Shown piece by piece: positions 1 to 11,892 of a stretch of 64,000 nt of DNA. Numbering within the stretch: the first letter of the stretch is position 1; each line of letters opens with the position of its first letter. Both the position numbers and the translations under genes were made by a program. Origin of the DNA: Diatrype stigma (taxonomy: Eukaryota > Ascomycota > Sordariomycetes > Xylariales > Diatrypaceae); NCBI GenBank assembly GCA_022225965.2, contig JAKJXP020000020.1, forward strand, positions 248,001 to 312,000, written 5' to 3'. The notes below the pieces were generated by a model. The model saw nothing but the letters and a program-made list of their open reading frames with translations, searched no databases and was not told the origin of the DNA.

Positions 1-1007
1 ACACCTACCACCTAACACCTGTGTAATCGGGGCAATATTAAGCAAATGATTGCGGTATTCTGCCTTAGCCAATAAGAGCCGTGGCAAAAAAGGGTCAAAC
101 ACTACATAATGTTTCTTATATAGGACTAAGCTAGCGTGTTCCCAGCGCTAGAGTAACTGGAGTCTGGATGTCGCGCATGTCTAGCATGATATACCTATAC
201 GAAGCGTTTGCCACCCAATGTAAACAAAGACCTAAGGTCGGTAGATGGCGAGCACCTCTTTCGTCGGAGGTTACTTCTTTATAATGAATATCCAACACAT
301 AATTGTCACTGGGCAAACCGCTATCAGATGGATGCCATATCCGAATGTTAGAATTTGGATGGTGCATCTCCACAAGAACGGTAAGTGACTCTGCCCTAGA
401 TCAAGCACTACTAACATATGAACGGTAAGGAAACGGCCCACCGCGACCAACAGTATAGGGGCCTACGCGGGCGTCCCGGATGTCAAACATATGGATCAGT
501 CGCAATAGGTTCGCAATATGTATTCACAACCTTTTGGGTGCCGTATTAACTAAGTGGTTATCGGGAATAAAATGATACGTAGTTACGCGCACCAGTGGAT
601 CTTATCTACCTAGTTGACTAGGTAGAAATCTGAGAAATTTCAAGGACGAGTCCGAGGGTGGCCCGTCCAGCCCGTATGAACCCAGACCGGTACACTATTG
701 ATCATGATTGGCAATACAGACAGCTATTTTCACCTTTTGTGGAAGTAGATATTCCAGATCTGCTATGGTAAATCTTATCAGGCAACGAATGAGATGTTGG
801 AGCGTATGTTGTCATTTATTCTTACATTGTTGCCCTGATAGGAAGAAGCGTTGGCACGTTCATTGAATGAATGCTGTGAATCACATGATGTTTTTACCGA
901 GTTGATGTGCCGGATTCCAACGACAGGATGTTCCTTGTTTTATAATATGTGGGCACTCGGCAGGATTTCTGACACGCCGACACGTTCCTGACAGCCGTGA
1001 AATGTCC
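1..1007. other. Intergenic, no gene seen
   Basis: No open frame here has an ATG start, family-like composition or splice signals that join into a protein. The sequence is of mixed composition and is not obviously RIP-mutated. Confidence 0.6.
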
Positions 1008-1529
1008 GTGTGGTTTGTATCCGTTTATTTGCACCGGGTCATTTTGATATTTGCACCGGTATTTAAACCGCATTTGGCTAGCGTACATACATTAGCCACT
1101 AACGCCCCACTACGCCACACCTAAAGCCACTTTTTTACCAAGTTACTCCCTAACAATCAACCACCTATCACTACTACCTACTACCTCCATCTACATATAT
1201 ACATACACCTGCACTTACACCTGCACCTAATACCTAGGTACACTTGCACCTGCACTTATACCTATACCTATACCTAAATTTGCGCCTATAGGTAGGTATT
1301 AGCAGCGCCATTACGGATTAGTTAGGTGACTTAGGTCCGGTGCCTACGATTAAGGAATGGTGGAAGCCTTTCATTTGGGTATAAGGGTATTGGTAATGTA
1401 TTGGGTGGTGAAGTTAAGTAAGGTATGTTAGGTAGTGAGATAGGTGGTAAGTAGTGCGTCCGAATGCGGTTTAAATACCGGTGCAAATATCAGAATGACC
1501 CGGTGCAAATAAACGGATACGTGTGGTTT
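1008..1529. mobile_element. MULE-like MITE / foldback element, 504 bp
   Basis: Positions 1017-1074 and 1463-1520 are inverted copies of each other, 58 bp long with a single A/G difference; the left arm starts GTATCCGTTTATTTGCACC. The inverted pair is bounded exactly by the direct repeat GTGTGGTTT at 1008-1016 and 1521-1529, a perfect 9-bp target-site duplication. Long terminal inverted repeats with a 9-bp duplication are the hallmark of Mutator-like (MULE) elements. The interior has CCACCTA-rich sequence on the left and GGTAGGT-rich sequence on the right, so it is also partly palindromic. It has no transposase frame, so it would be non-autonomous. The arms are not visibly RIP-mutated, and their near-identity suggests recent insertion. 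The duplication and arms are seen directly; the superfamily is inferred. Confidence 0.8.
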
Positions 1530-2164
1530 CGTGTGCCGCTGGTACGGGCCGAAGGCTATGTACTTAGTATATAGCAGTAAACAATCCTGTACTATGTAGA
1601 CCCTTCGCCTACCCATCTGCCCATCCAGCCATCCTTGCCTATGAACAAATTACCGCGTGAACTAATTACACATGGCCGAACAAGGAGGTTGCTAGCCACT
1701 GCCTAGGCTATCTAGGATTAATCTAACGTTACGTAAATCAGTAAGACGATTTAATGCAACGGTAATTCATGATCAACCGCGTTATTGCGTGGCCCGTGGC
1801 GTTGTTTTGCAGGGTGGTATAATAAAAGGAGAGCTTGATGTTACTACTACCTTCTTGAATTTTGAATTACTTTTCAAACTAGAAGGCAATTGACTCGTTA
1901 TCAAATGCAACCTATAACAACCGGGCCGTCCTGGTTATTCAAGCGACCTTGTGTGATGTGCCTGACTACAGCACCTACATACCATGTAACTACAAACTGG
2001 TTTTGTGAGGCACAAGCACAAGGCACATGTGACAGAACAGCATCTGAGAACGTGGACGGTTGGGGGCGGAATCGAATTTGTACCCCTGAAGCATCTAACC
2101 GAAGCAAGAAAGGATAGGCAGCTAACCGATCTAATAGTTAGTGAGTGGTCCACTCTCTTTACCT
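1530..2164. other. Intergenic, no gene seen
   Basis: This is the spacer between two mobile elements. The open frame at 1890-2117 opens with TTG, matches nothing I recognise and is opposed by similar-length frames on the other strand. Confidence 0.6.
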
Positions 2165-4424
2165 ATACCACCTAGGGTTGCAACTTTCAAAATACGTATA
2201 GTGTATAATACGTATAACGCCGTGTAATACATGTGTTATAGGCCCTAATACGCGTCGGAGCCGGATTTACCCCTTTCCGGGCCCATATATAGTATACACT
2301 AACCCGATGCGGCAAGCATCTCGTTATAAAGCCTATTTTCTAGTTTATTAATTTCTTCATTAATTAAGAAATTAAAGGATTTTAAGGGCTAATTTACAGC
2401 AATTCTCCGTAATATTTTCGAATTTATGTAAATAAAAGCCAATTTATTCGTTTTTATTAAATCAAGCCTATTCCTTTTAGCGTTTTATATGTAATTCATC
2501 GTTTAAAATGCCCTTTTAAAAGGGACGGAATTAAAAAGGGTTTGGCTTAAACGTATTACTAAAAATGCCAGCTTATTACCTGCTATTTTCGCGATATACC
2601 AGTAATTCCTTATTTTATAAATTATTAATAGGCCTATAATTTCGTTAAATAAGCCTTCGCCGGCCCGAAAAGCGTAAAATTTATTAATTACTTATTACTA
2701 AAAAATAACGTTCCGTACGTATTTCTTAATGAATTTAATTACTTTATGTTATTCTTCGGAATTTAAGAATCGGTTTAGGCTTTGCGGATTCAAAGCCTAA
2801 GCCGCCCAATTTACGTTATTTAATTGCTTTATAAACCGGGCATTTAACGTTTAATATAACCTTTCTTAATTAATAAATTGGAAATAAGCATTTTGATTAT
2901 TACATAATAAGTCCCAGGCTTATTTAATATTACGTTACCGGATAATTAAATATCCAAAATAGGACCTATCCGATTTAGATGCCAACTGTGCTTCAGTAAT
3001 GGATTTAATTATTTAAAGCAACGCGGTAAGATATATTTAGAAATAAGGGTTATTAATTGTATTTACGATTTTCTTTAATTCGGTTCGTTTTTCGGAATCT
3101 ATAAAATTCAAGTCGGCAATAACATCGGAATAATAAAGGAAAACAATAAAGGCAATACGATTATCGAGGCAAAACTTAAGGCATCGTTATTATAAATCCT
3201 ATCGGATAATAACTTTATTTTATACCAAATTAATATATAATTCGAAATAAAAAGTTAATACTTACGCTTATAATAAAGCCTTTATTTTTTTTCCTTTTTG
3301 CCGTTTCATATTTCGTAAACGACTATATTATAAATACGTATCGCAAAAGCCGTTTATAAATTATAAAGCAAAGCCGTAAGTTTCCTTTTAGGATATAATT
3401 TCGAAAATATCCTTAATTAAAAGCTGCAATTCATAAAAATCGCAATTAATATAAATAATATAATTCAATTTAATATATCCTTAAATTCGACGATATACGG
3501 TTCGTATTATTTCGTAAGTATTTATATTAACCGAATTAATTTTCGTTAGGTTCCCGTTCGTAATCTCGATAAATAACGGAAATAAAAAAACGATATAATT
3601 ATTCGCGATTAATTAAGTACTGCCTATATCGATAATTTTCCAATACAGAAAAGGACTTATCGGGAATTATATAAAAACGTTCAAAACGCGACGTTTAGCG
3701 AAATTATTCGAACCATCGAAAATAACGTTAATGAATTTCGCTTATTTAATAATTTCTTATATATCGTTGCGATATTCGAGATATACTTAATTAAATAAGT
3801 TACCAATAAACGCGGCTTTATTCGGTAACTTAAAGCCAAGGCGAAATTTTTATATAAACGCTGCTGTTTCGTTATCGTCGTATTTATTAAAGGCCTTATT
3901 ATTGCAATATACCGCGCAAATAGCCTTTAAGCGTAAAAAGGTTTATTGAAACTTCGTAATCTTATAATAATAAGATTTTAACGGGGCTTTTCGTAATTAA
4001 GCTTTAGCGGCATTATATATTTTAGCGTTTTTTCGTTTAAAGTTACGATATTAGCTATACTTATCGTCGAGATATTGCGTTATTCTTAAAATACCCGAAT
4101 CGGCAGCGTAAGTTTTTCCGTAATGCCTATAGGCTTTATGCGGCTGCCGGAAGTTGCCTTTCGGAACATCGATAAAGTATTCGAGAGTATTTAAACGAAA
4201 GGGCGGCATCGTAAATACGAGGAATTGCAAAGAAATAGGTTAATTCGAATATATATAGCTTTAAAAGTATTACAAACGTTATTAATGCGGTGCGGCATAA
4301 GCAAAATACCAAAATACGGTATAATACGGGCTTTAATATGGGTATTTAGGTGTTTTGTAAGTGGGTCCGTATTATATAGGTATTAATGGTTATAATACGT
4401 GTTTTGAATACCCTTAATACCACC
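2165..4424 (-). mobile_element. RIP-degraded hAT DNA transposon with 8-bp target duplication
   Basis: An AT-rich block with sharp borders. The element runs from 2173 to 4416 (2244 bp) and is flanked by the perfect 8-bp direct repeat ATACCACC at 2165-2172 and 4417-4424, the target-duplication length typical of hAT elements. The left end reads TAGGGTTGCAACTTTCAAAA; the right end, reverse-complemented, reads TAAGGGTATTCAAAACACG. Both share a TTCAAAAYACGTAT stretch, so the inverted repeats are short and imperfect. The interior is rich in TA dinucleotides and stop codons in all frames, as expected of RIP (CpA to TpA). The minus strand still conceptually reads as a hAT transposase (separate entry). 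The element is inactive. Ends and duplication are seen; the RIP history is inferred from composition. Confidence 0.85.
3290..3810 (-). pseudogene. hAT transposase remnant (DUF659-like core), stop-riddled
   Basis: Reading the minus strand past stop codons gives fragments of the hAT transposase core in the right order: an FDGSNN...KRRVLNV block near 3680-3726, then a FYWK-like and an L.A.NY block, then EITNGNLTKINSV near 3520-3560, then NCDFYELQLLIKDI near 3407-3448. The family pattern, as I recall it, is FDGSSN...RILN...FYWE..D...TNGDP.RI.S..TD.C..MR and NCDSHGLQLLIKDI. Several positions where the family has Trp, Gln or Arg are stop codons here, as C-to-T change would produce. No functional protein is possible. 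Family assignment is by eye from residual motifs. Confidence 0.7.
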
Positions 4425-4436
4425 TACTACCATTAT

Positions 4437-4514
4437 AGGCAGAGTCCGGAAAAAACCATACGGACCTCAGTGGCCCAAGCGTGACATATGTATGGTTTTT
4501 ATCAGACTCTGCCT
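4437..4514. repeat. Small perfect-arm palindrome next to the hAT element
   Basis: The 25-bp arms at 4437-4461 and 4490-4514 are inverted copies with 22 of 25 positions matching; the left arm begins AGGCAGAGTC and ends AAAAACCATAC. They are separated by a 28-bp loop. Beyond the arms, CTACC (left) and GGTAG (right) continue a weaker inverted match. It could be a tiny foldback element or a transcription-terminator-like hairpin. I see no clear target duplication. Confidence 0.6.
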
Positions 4515-5727
4515 GCATTACCGGTAGTTAGATCACTGCGCCCCCTGCGTGCCTAGCCGATTGATGAGTCTGCGTGAACAGCCTGGACAGCGCAACCGAG
4601 TGTAACTATTTCATAGTACGCAGTAGCGCTGCTCCGGAACTTATACGCAGACTCTCGGCCCTGGTCAAAGGGCCTGCTTCTTTCTCTTCCAATATAAAGC
4701 TTCAACGGATCCTGATGAGGTAGTTGCTAGATAGCATGCCTGTTCTACGAAGTACGGCATTCGGGCTCTCCCACAACACGATTCGGGTGGGATCCGACTC
4801 TCGGTCTTCATGAAACTATCCCAATTCACCTTGTGACGAGACCACATACACCGTATACACATACTCCTCACCGATCCGCGCAACCAGCATACTGGAGGAT
4901 CTGCTCAAGATCTACCATACAGCTGCAATATCTCCGTGTGCTTTGACCTAACTTTCATGAGCCCATCCCCCATGAAGCTCCAGGGTAAACTTTTAGACTC
5001 CTATGTAAACATTGCAGCCACTCGATGCTGCGTCGGTGATGCCCCAGGTTAGAGAGGGGATCCCGGGTGCCGCCGTTCCATCTTTTATAAACCCACGGCT
5101 TTGGCGCGGTCTGGCAGTCTGGTTTGTACGGCTAGTACCATGTACCTAGTTTAGGAGGTCTCGTAGGTGACATTAGGTTGGGGTCTAGGATAGAGCTGAC
5201 ATTGCATTTGGGCGATCAAAGCTGAACCAGGTTAATACTCGACATCTAGAAGAGGCGAACAGGAGCTATACCGCATCTTTTAGCCCAACTGGGCACTGAG
5301 GTCCGCAAGCTAAGCCGAGATCTAGCGCCACCAGAACTCCGGGCCTGACGCCTTGCCCCTGCTGGTTAGTAGCTGCGGGGAGAATAATCGAAGATTCTGC
5401 GCGGAAGCCGGACGCCAGTGCCTGAGGTTCGTACTTGTGGTTGACATTCGTAACGGATGCTGCGGAGCCCAGGTCGGTTTTGGGGGCCTTTATGGCTCCT
5501 TTATGGGACTTCCGTGTACGACTATGACATCTATGAGCATCTAGGTCCTCCCGAGTTGCATCCCCTTCATCCCTATAACTGAGCTTGCTACCCACCGCGA
5601 ACCGTCCCTCGCCAGTTGCGTTCGTTGATCTGCTTCTTATTAATCCGATTTGACAGTTCCGGTCTCTTAGTTTTGTGGTTTTATTTTGAGGAGCCCCGGA
5701 TGCATAGCCGCGAAACACTTCGTCACC
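4515..5727. other. Intergenic, upstream of the rhodopsin-domain gene
   Basis: No supported gene. A minus-strand frame at 5266-5718 (150 codons) lacks recognisable features and overlaps the 5' region of the next gene, so I do not call it. The promoter of the downstream gene must lie here, but I recognise no specific element. Confidence 0.55.
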
Positions 5728-7208
5728 ATGGCCGAGATCGAGAATCGCGGACCCGAGGTGTTCAAGGTCGCCATCACCTTGCTGGCCGCATCCATCATTA
5801 CTTGCTTTCTACGGATCTATACCCGACTAGGTATTGTGAAGGCATTCGGATATGATGATTGGTTCATGTGCGCGGCAACTGTTAGTATATTCATTCCTCT
5901 TGTCGATGCTGTCAACTTTGTCTAATGCGAGTCTTCCAAACAGGCTTTTTTCACTCTCTTCGTAGCATCCGCGGTTTCGGGTGTTCATTATGGAACGGGA
6001 CGGCATCGTGCAGATCTTGAACCGGAGAATTATCAAGAGGCAATGAAGGTTAGACGAAGCCAACGTCCCCAACTAAGTGAGGGGCCTGTTATTAACAAGG
6101 GCGTAGTACTGGTTCATGTGCTACATCTGGTATTGTCTTACCATGATATCCTCCAAGATCTCCATCGGCGTCTTCCTGCTCCGACTCACTGTCGACCAAA
6201 TTCATCGTTGGATCATCAAGATTGTGATGTCGCTCACGGTCCTCACTGGCATCGTGTTCTTCTTCGTCACCCTACTACAGTGCCATCCGATAAACTACTT
6301 TTGGTTCAAGGATCAAGAGGGGACCTGTCTTCCTTCGGAGGTCATTGTTTCCCTTACATACCTGTACAGTGTTTTCAGCGTCATTTGCGACTTCACATTC
6401 GCTATCCTTCCGATGTTTCTGATTCACGGCCTCCAAATGGACCCGAGGACCAAGTTCGCCTTGGTACCAATTCTTTGCCTGGCTTGCGTGTAAGTTTGGA
6501 ACTTCCCGGGGCCTTGATTTCCTTGATAAGACTCTTACTAATGTCCATCCCAGAGCGAGCGTTGCCGTTGCAGTTCGATTCGCTTATATTCAAAACTTTA
6601 ACGATCCCGACTTCTTATGTTCGTAATGCCCCCATCCGTCATCGAGTGGACGGTCTACTAACCTATGAAAAGGGGCGACTACCGATATCGCAATATGGTC
6701 GGCAGCCGAGGGAGGCTTGGCAGTCATCGCCGGTTGCCTGGCAACATTACGACCCCTCGTCCGACGAATGGGAGAATCATGCGGCTTATGGTCAACCCCC
6801 AGTGTTGTGCGGCGCTCTGCGAACGAATTAGCGCTGGCATCTGGGAAACTCGACAGGTCCAGGGGTAAGAGAGGTACCGATCAAAGCCACAGCGGGTTCG
6901 GCCTCGCTACGTTTATCGAGGCAGACGACGACAAGGACGACCGACGAGACGTCGACGGCGACTTGAAGTACAACAAAAACATCTTCGCCACAACGACCAT
7001 AGTAATGAGCGACAGCACAAGCAGTCATAATAACAAAATCGGCAACAGCAGCAAACAGACTAATGTCTGGGAGACTTCGCGGGAACAAGGGAACGAGAGC
7101 GAGGAAGAGTTGAACGACCAGGCGTCGAAGGAGACGATGTCCTCTCATGGCCCGCGGGCAATGCCAAAGAGCTTTCTGGGGAAAGAGAGAACTAACGGAA
7201 GCCGGTAA
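5728..7208 (+). CDS. Fungal rhodopsin-domain (PTH11-like) integral membrane protein
   Basis: Five exons: 5728-5880, 5944-6048, 6107-6489, 6554-6618 and 6673-7208, giving 413 residues. All four introns are 54-64 nt with GT donors and AG acceptors (GTTAGT, GTTAGA, GTAAGT, GTTCGT donors), and frames join cleanly. The start is the ATG in CACCATGGCC. Hydrophobic segments typical of the seven-helix fungal rhodopsin domain follow one another (first helix near residues 13-30), with family motifs FGYDDWF, GVHYGTGRH, ISIGVFLLRL, LLQCHPINYFW, IQNFNDPDFL and TTDIAIWSAAEGGLAVIAG. The last about 150 residues are a hydrophilic Ser/Asp/Lys-rich cytoplasmic tail. Such proteins resemble the Magnaporthe PTH11 receptor but lack its CFEM domain here. 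Ligand and role are unknown. Probably plasma membrane. Confidence 0.9.
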
Positions 7209-9291
7209 AGCTGGGTGTTGCTGGATGGTATGTGGAACTGTATCATCTAGTCGAGGGGCTGCACTCCCGAAATATCACTAGGTCACCACTGCCTGGCCTC
7301 ATCTCTATCTGACACGTCATTACATTCGACCTTTCGTCGACGAAGAATCTACTATTAACTTTCCCCCACCCCTCCCGCCCCTATTCTGAGTTATGTGTTT
7401 AATTTCCTACGGGGCATATTGGCTATATATATAGCCCTATCATAACTCGACCCGGATATCGGCCTAGTATACGCTGTTCGTGACGCGACGTTGCCACTGC
7501 GAAGATCAAACTTCCGTATCCCAGCTTGTTCATTCCGGTAGAAGTACTGGGAATACATCGATATAATCTGCCAAGCGTCAATATTTCGACCGAGACCTAA
7601 CGTTCGGCAATGGGGCAGAGCTCAATAACACGGGTTTGTCTAGACTTTCTCATAGTTTCGTCGTATCACGTAACGCAATCCACTGCAACTAAGCCCTCCG
7701 GTGGATGGATTGCAGTCACTGCAACCACCCCCCTGAAATCGGTGGGTTGCCGTTGCGCCATTGCAACCAGATTGCAGTTGCATTGCATTGGTTGCAGTAC
7801 CCAAATCAGGTTAAAGTGAGGGTATATATAAAGGTTATACGGTAGATTTTGGGCGGTTCTATGGCGTATTCGAATCCTGGAAGCGTATTTGCAGCTGCCC
7901 GACGGCCTGTCGACGTGCCATCCATCCGTACCCCTATCCAGCTACCTACCTACTTGGGCCCCCCTGCCACCCCCTAAGATCGTCGATGTGGCGGTGCTTG
8001 GGTGTATACTAGCCACAAATCACCAGCCACTGCAACTGTGCAACCAGTTACGCAACGAAGGATGTCATCATGGACACACATGGACACATAGTGTGGAATA
8101 GTGTAGCTTAGGTTTGGACATCGCCACCCATCTTGTCACGTGGGCACTTACAACATTCATCCACCAAATAAGGTTCAGGGTACCTGTGGAAGCCTTGCAA
8201 CCTTGAACCTTCCTCAAACATGAGGTGCTTCGTGGAGTGGACTGTGTGACTTCCAAGACACCCTGATAGTCTGGATAGCTTGGTTATATGCGTTGCCTGG
8301 ATCTGCTCCATACTTGATTTCATATGTACGATTTCTGACGGTGCATTTGTCTGCGAATGATTAATGCTAAAAGGTTCCATCAAGTCAATATAAGGGTACT
8401 AGCATTTGATATGATATTGCCGACTGTTAGAGATGATACGTGTTACGTGTAGGTAAAGAGATAAACTTAAATTCGTGAAGCCAATATGTAGGTAAGGAAA
8501 GCAGATGCAAACTTACAGATGTAGGTATTACCTAGTAGGTAGGTTCTGGAGCAAGACATGGCCCCATACCTATTGGGTCATATAAGAAGGATGACACTTC
8601 CCTTTGTGCTACTACAACTTACCTATTTTCCCAACCTCACCTACCTTTTCCTTACATACTCCCACATCCTCCCATACCCACAACCTGCCTAAGTGCGATT
8701 GCAGCAACGCATTCCTGCTTGCTCCATTGAATTTCTGTTCTTTTTAATACTTGGACCTATGATGCTACTTGTACAATGGGATGCTGAGGTCATTATCAAT
8801 GTGACCGGTCGGGGGAAAACAAATCTGTTCTTTTTGCAATAATGGCCAATGATGATTGATACCTACGGGAAATAACTGAGGCCACCACGACTAATCGATA
8901 ATTATAATAACGCATTTAGCATTACGTTAAAGTTGCGAGAAATATGTATTACCGATAGGGGTTTAATATTATGGAATAAGGGTCGGGATTGGCGAGTACC
9001 TATATTGCGGACCCTGACAGACCCTGGCCGGCGTCTTCTGCGATCCTGCGCCTCATTCATCACCCACTAACTGCATAAGATGTTAGCCATGGTTTGCCTA
9101 GAGGCAGCCCAGAGGGTTCATTGATCTCCCCCGCTGTTTACATGTAACCTTCCCCACTACCTCACAGGTAAAGCATGATTTCTACTACTCGGGCAGCAAG
9201 CTAGATGAACACCTGGACAATCGACTCTAACATTGTTGTATTTGCTAAAGCATTCCGGGGAATTGTGCCGTCCGACATCTAGGAACTTACT
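7209..9291. other. Intergenic, no gene seen; TGCAACC-rich patches
   Basis: No supported coding sequence. Two patches, 7680-7800 and 8025-8060, repeat short TGCAACC/GGTTGCA words in both orientations, suggesting a decayed foldback or MITE, but I could not define ends or a target duplication. From 8890 to 9000 there is a short AT-rich stretch that may be RIP-mutated debris. Confidence 0.5.
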
Positions 9292-11184
9292 ATGGAAGTC
9301 TACCGATCCCTTAGCCGGGACAGACGAGAGTTTAGGCTCGTCCGTATAGCTCTAGGAAAACAGGGTGCCCCTATGGAACTTACGCTCGAGCACTTCTCCC
9401 TGGATAATTTGCCTAGCTATGCCGCCCTGTCATATGTTTGGGGCGAAGAAAAGTTTGCTGACATCCACGTTAACGGTATTATCACATCAATCCGCGAGAA
9501 CCTTCACGAAGCTTTACTTCAGATACGTAACGGCAACCTGGAATTCTCCACGAGCCTGTGGATCGACGCCATTTGCATCAACCAGAATGACGATGCTGAG
9601 AGGAGCTGGCAGGTTAACGAGATGCGGACGATATTCTCGCAAGCAAGTCTCGTCTATAGTTGGCTCGGCCCTGAGGCAGATGACAGCGACGCCGCTATGA
9701 AACTATTAGAGTATCTAGGTAAGATGGTTCTTGAAGCTGGGTATGACAGGACGTAGTGGAATAAGCCAGTATTGAAGACCTCGTGGACCATACATCATCG
9801 GCGACGCATGCATAACGTTTTCTCATCTCCGAAAGCCCTTGATCAACAGAGTCAGGACTATGCTTTCCTCTTGAAGCTCTGGCAGTCCCCGGGGTTAAGA
9901 TCGTTTCAAACATCGAGGGCGTTTGCATACCTGCTACATCGAGAATACTTCTGTCGCGTATGGATCATACAAGAACTCGCGCTTGCGAAACGGGGTATCC
10001 TACTCTGTGGCAATAGCATCCTTTCTCTAGACGCGTTTGATGCCGGGCTCGAGGGCGTTAACCTCTGCATAAAATCTGAAGACCTAGTGCGAACTATGTC
10101 TTATGAAGAAAGAAGGTGGTTCTCGTACCTCATGACATATTTCCACTTAAAGCCCCTTGAAGTTCGCCGAGCGATATCTTCCGGCTCACCACCGCGAATG
10201 TGGGAAATTCTCCAGGTTTATTATGGCGCTCCGGGTCGGCCAGTATACATGGCTTCTGATCCCCGAGACGTGGTATTTGGTCTGCTGGGTTGCGCGGCGG
10301 ACACAACAGCCCTCAATATCGAAGCCGACTATACTCAGACGGTCCCACAAGTGTATGCAAAGCTTACCAAAGCACTATTGAACCATTGCCCAAAATACCC
10401 ACTAGGATATTGTCATTTTCCAAAAGACATTCCAGGGTTACCATCATAGGTGCCTGACTGGAAGCTTAGCGGAGAAAGTGGGATTGGGACGTATCCAATT
10501 GGCTATTACAGGGACTTCAAAGCTTCAGGAGGCTTGTATCAGCAATTGGAGCAACCTCAGTCGTCTGATTGGAATGTTTTGAGTAGACAAGGCTGTCGCG
10601 TAGATGCCGTAACAGCTGTGATGGAACCACCGGCACGAGTTCCCGGCCGGTATTCGATATCGGTGAAAGATCGAGGACTTTGGCTAAAAAGGGTTATACA
10701 GTTCTGCGGGCTTGACACCCCTTCAGGTTATCCGGAGGACACTGTATGGTTTACCGTTGTGGGACCTTCAATCTTGCGAGGCGTCTCAAAATCAACGTCA
10801 GCATGGTCAAGCCTGGCGTCTAAAGTATTCCGGGGTGAGCCGCTGATACCTGAAGACCTCAATCCAGAGCAAACTGAGTGTATCAAATCCTACGCCCCTG
10901 ATCTTGATCTGGAGGAATTTGCCCGTCAACTTTTATCCGACGCAGCGGTAAGCGGTCGGGCAAGGACGTTATTCGAGACTAAGTCGGGCAAAATCGGCCT
11001 GGGACCAGACCACATGGTTGTGGAAGACCTGCTGGTTATATTAAGGGGTATTAGCGTACCTGTAATCCTTCGACCGCAGCCCAATAATCAATATTCGTAC
11101 GTTGGTGAGGCCTATGTCCACGATATCATGTACGGCGAGTTTCTCCACACAAACCCACCATCGGAGACTTTCAATATAGTGTGA
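9292..11184 (+). pseudogene. HET-domain (heterokaryon incompatibility) gene with in-frame TAG codons
   Basis: One reading frame runs from the ATG at 9292 to a TGA at 11182-11184 (631 codons), interrupted only by TAG at 9754-9756 (codon 155) and TAG at 10447-10449 (codon 386). The N-terminal HET domain is clear: LPSYAALSYVWG, then LWIDAICINQNDDAER, then VYSWLGPEADDSDAAM; later come FCRVWIIQELALA and DPRDVVFGLLG. The second TAG falls in GLPS-stop-VPDW, where this family usually has LPSWVPDW as I recall it, so TGG became TAG. That is a CpA-to-TpA change on the other strand, the RIP-type substitution. The first TAG could instead lie in a 51-nt intron (9719-9769, GTAAGA...CAG) that keeps frame. 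The second has no plausible intron. HET proteins trigger cell death in vegetative incompatibility; this copy should make only a truncated product. Confidence 0.85.
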
Positions 11185-11437
11185 GAAAGGATACGCGGCA
11201 TATAGCAAATGTAGGATAGAATATTTCGCGCAGAAAGTTTCTTCGAGATGTAAATATATGGGGGCTGAGACTGGACAGCTGTTGAAAAGTTATGCTAGCC
11301 ATTGGCTGGTGAGCCAGTTTCGACAAGCCTCTAGATCTACTTAGGAAAGCTGCTGCTATAAAGTGCTGAGGGGACTCGGCTTTCCAACTCTAATATCGTT
11401 ACCGCACCGCACCAGAAACTGCCGTAAAAGAAAACCC

Positions 11438-11825
11438 TCATCCGGACCTCTCAATTGTAACAGGGGCGGCCTGTCCATCATTCCCAGACAGATCCTTCTC
11501 GAACATGACTAAGCACATGCCCTCCGGGAGGGCCAGGTCCTCATACCGGTCGTACGGGAACGGCTCCCATGCGCCTGTTTTCCGGTAACCGCAGCGCATG
11601 TACCATGCGATGAGCTCGGGGCGCGTCGAGAGGACGTTCAGCTCCAGCCTCTGCACGCCCAAGGTCCTGCGGCAGTAGTCCTCGGCGTAGGCGAGCACGC
11701 GGCGGCCGATGCCGCGCCGCTGCTGCTGCGTGTCGACCGCGAAGGGGCCGAAGCGCGCGAGGTCGGGCCCACGCTTGGATACCCCGCAGCAGGCCACGAA
11801 GGCTTCGCCGTTTTCGTTATCGCCG

Positions 11826-11892
<67 letters not shown>

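Noticed and set aside
5266..5718. 150-codon minus-strand frame
   Set aside because: No recognisable family or signal. It overlaps the 5' side of the rhodopsin-domain gene on the other strand and has a non-ATG opening.
7680..8060. TGCAACC-rich patches as a MITE
   Set aside because: No definable inverted ends and no target duplication; the repeats are short words in both orientations only.
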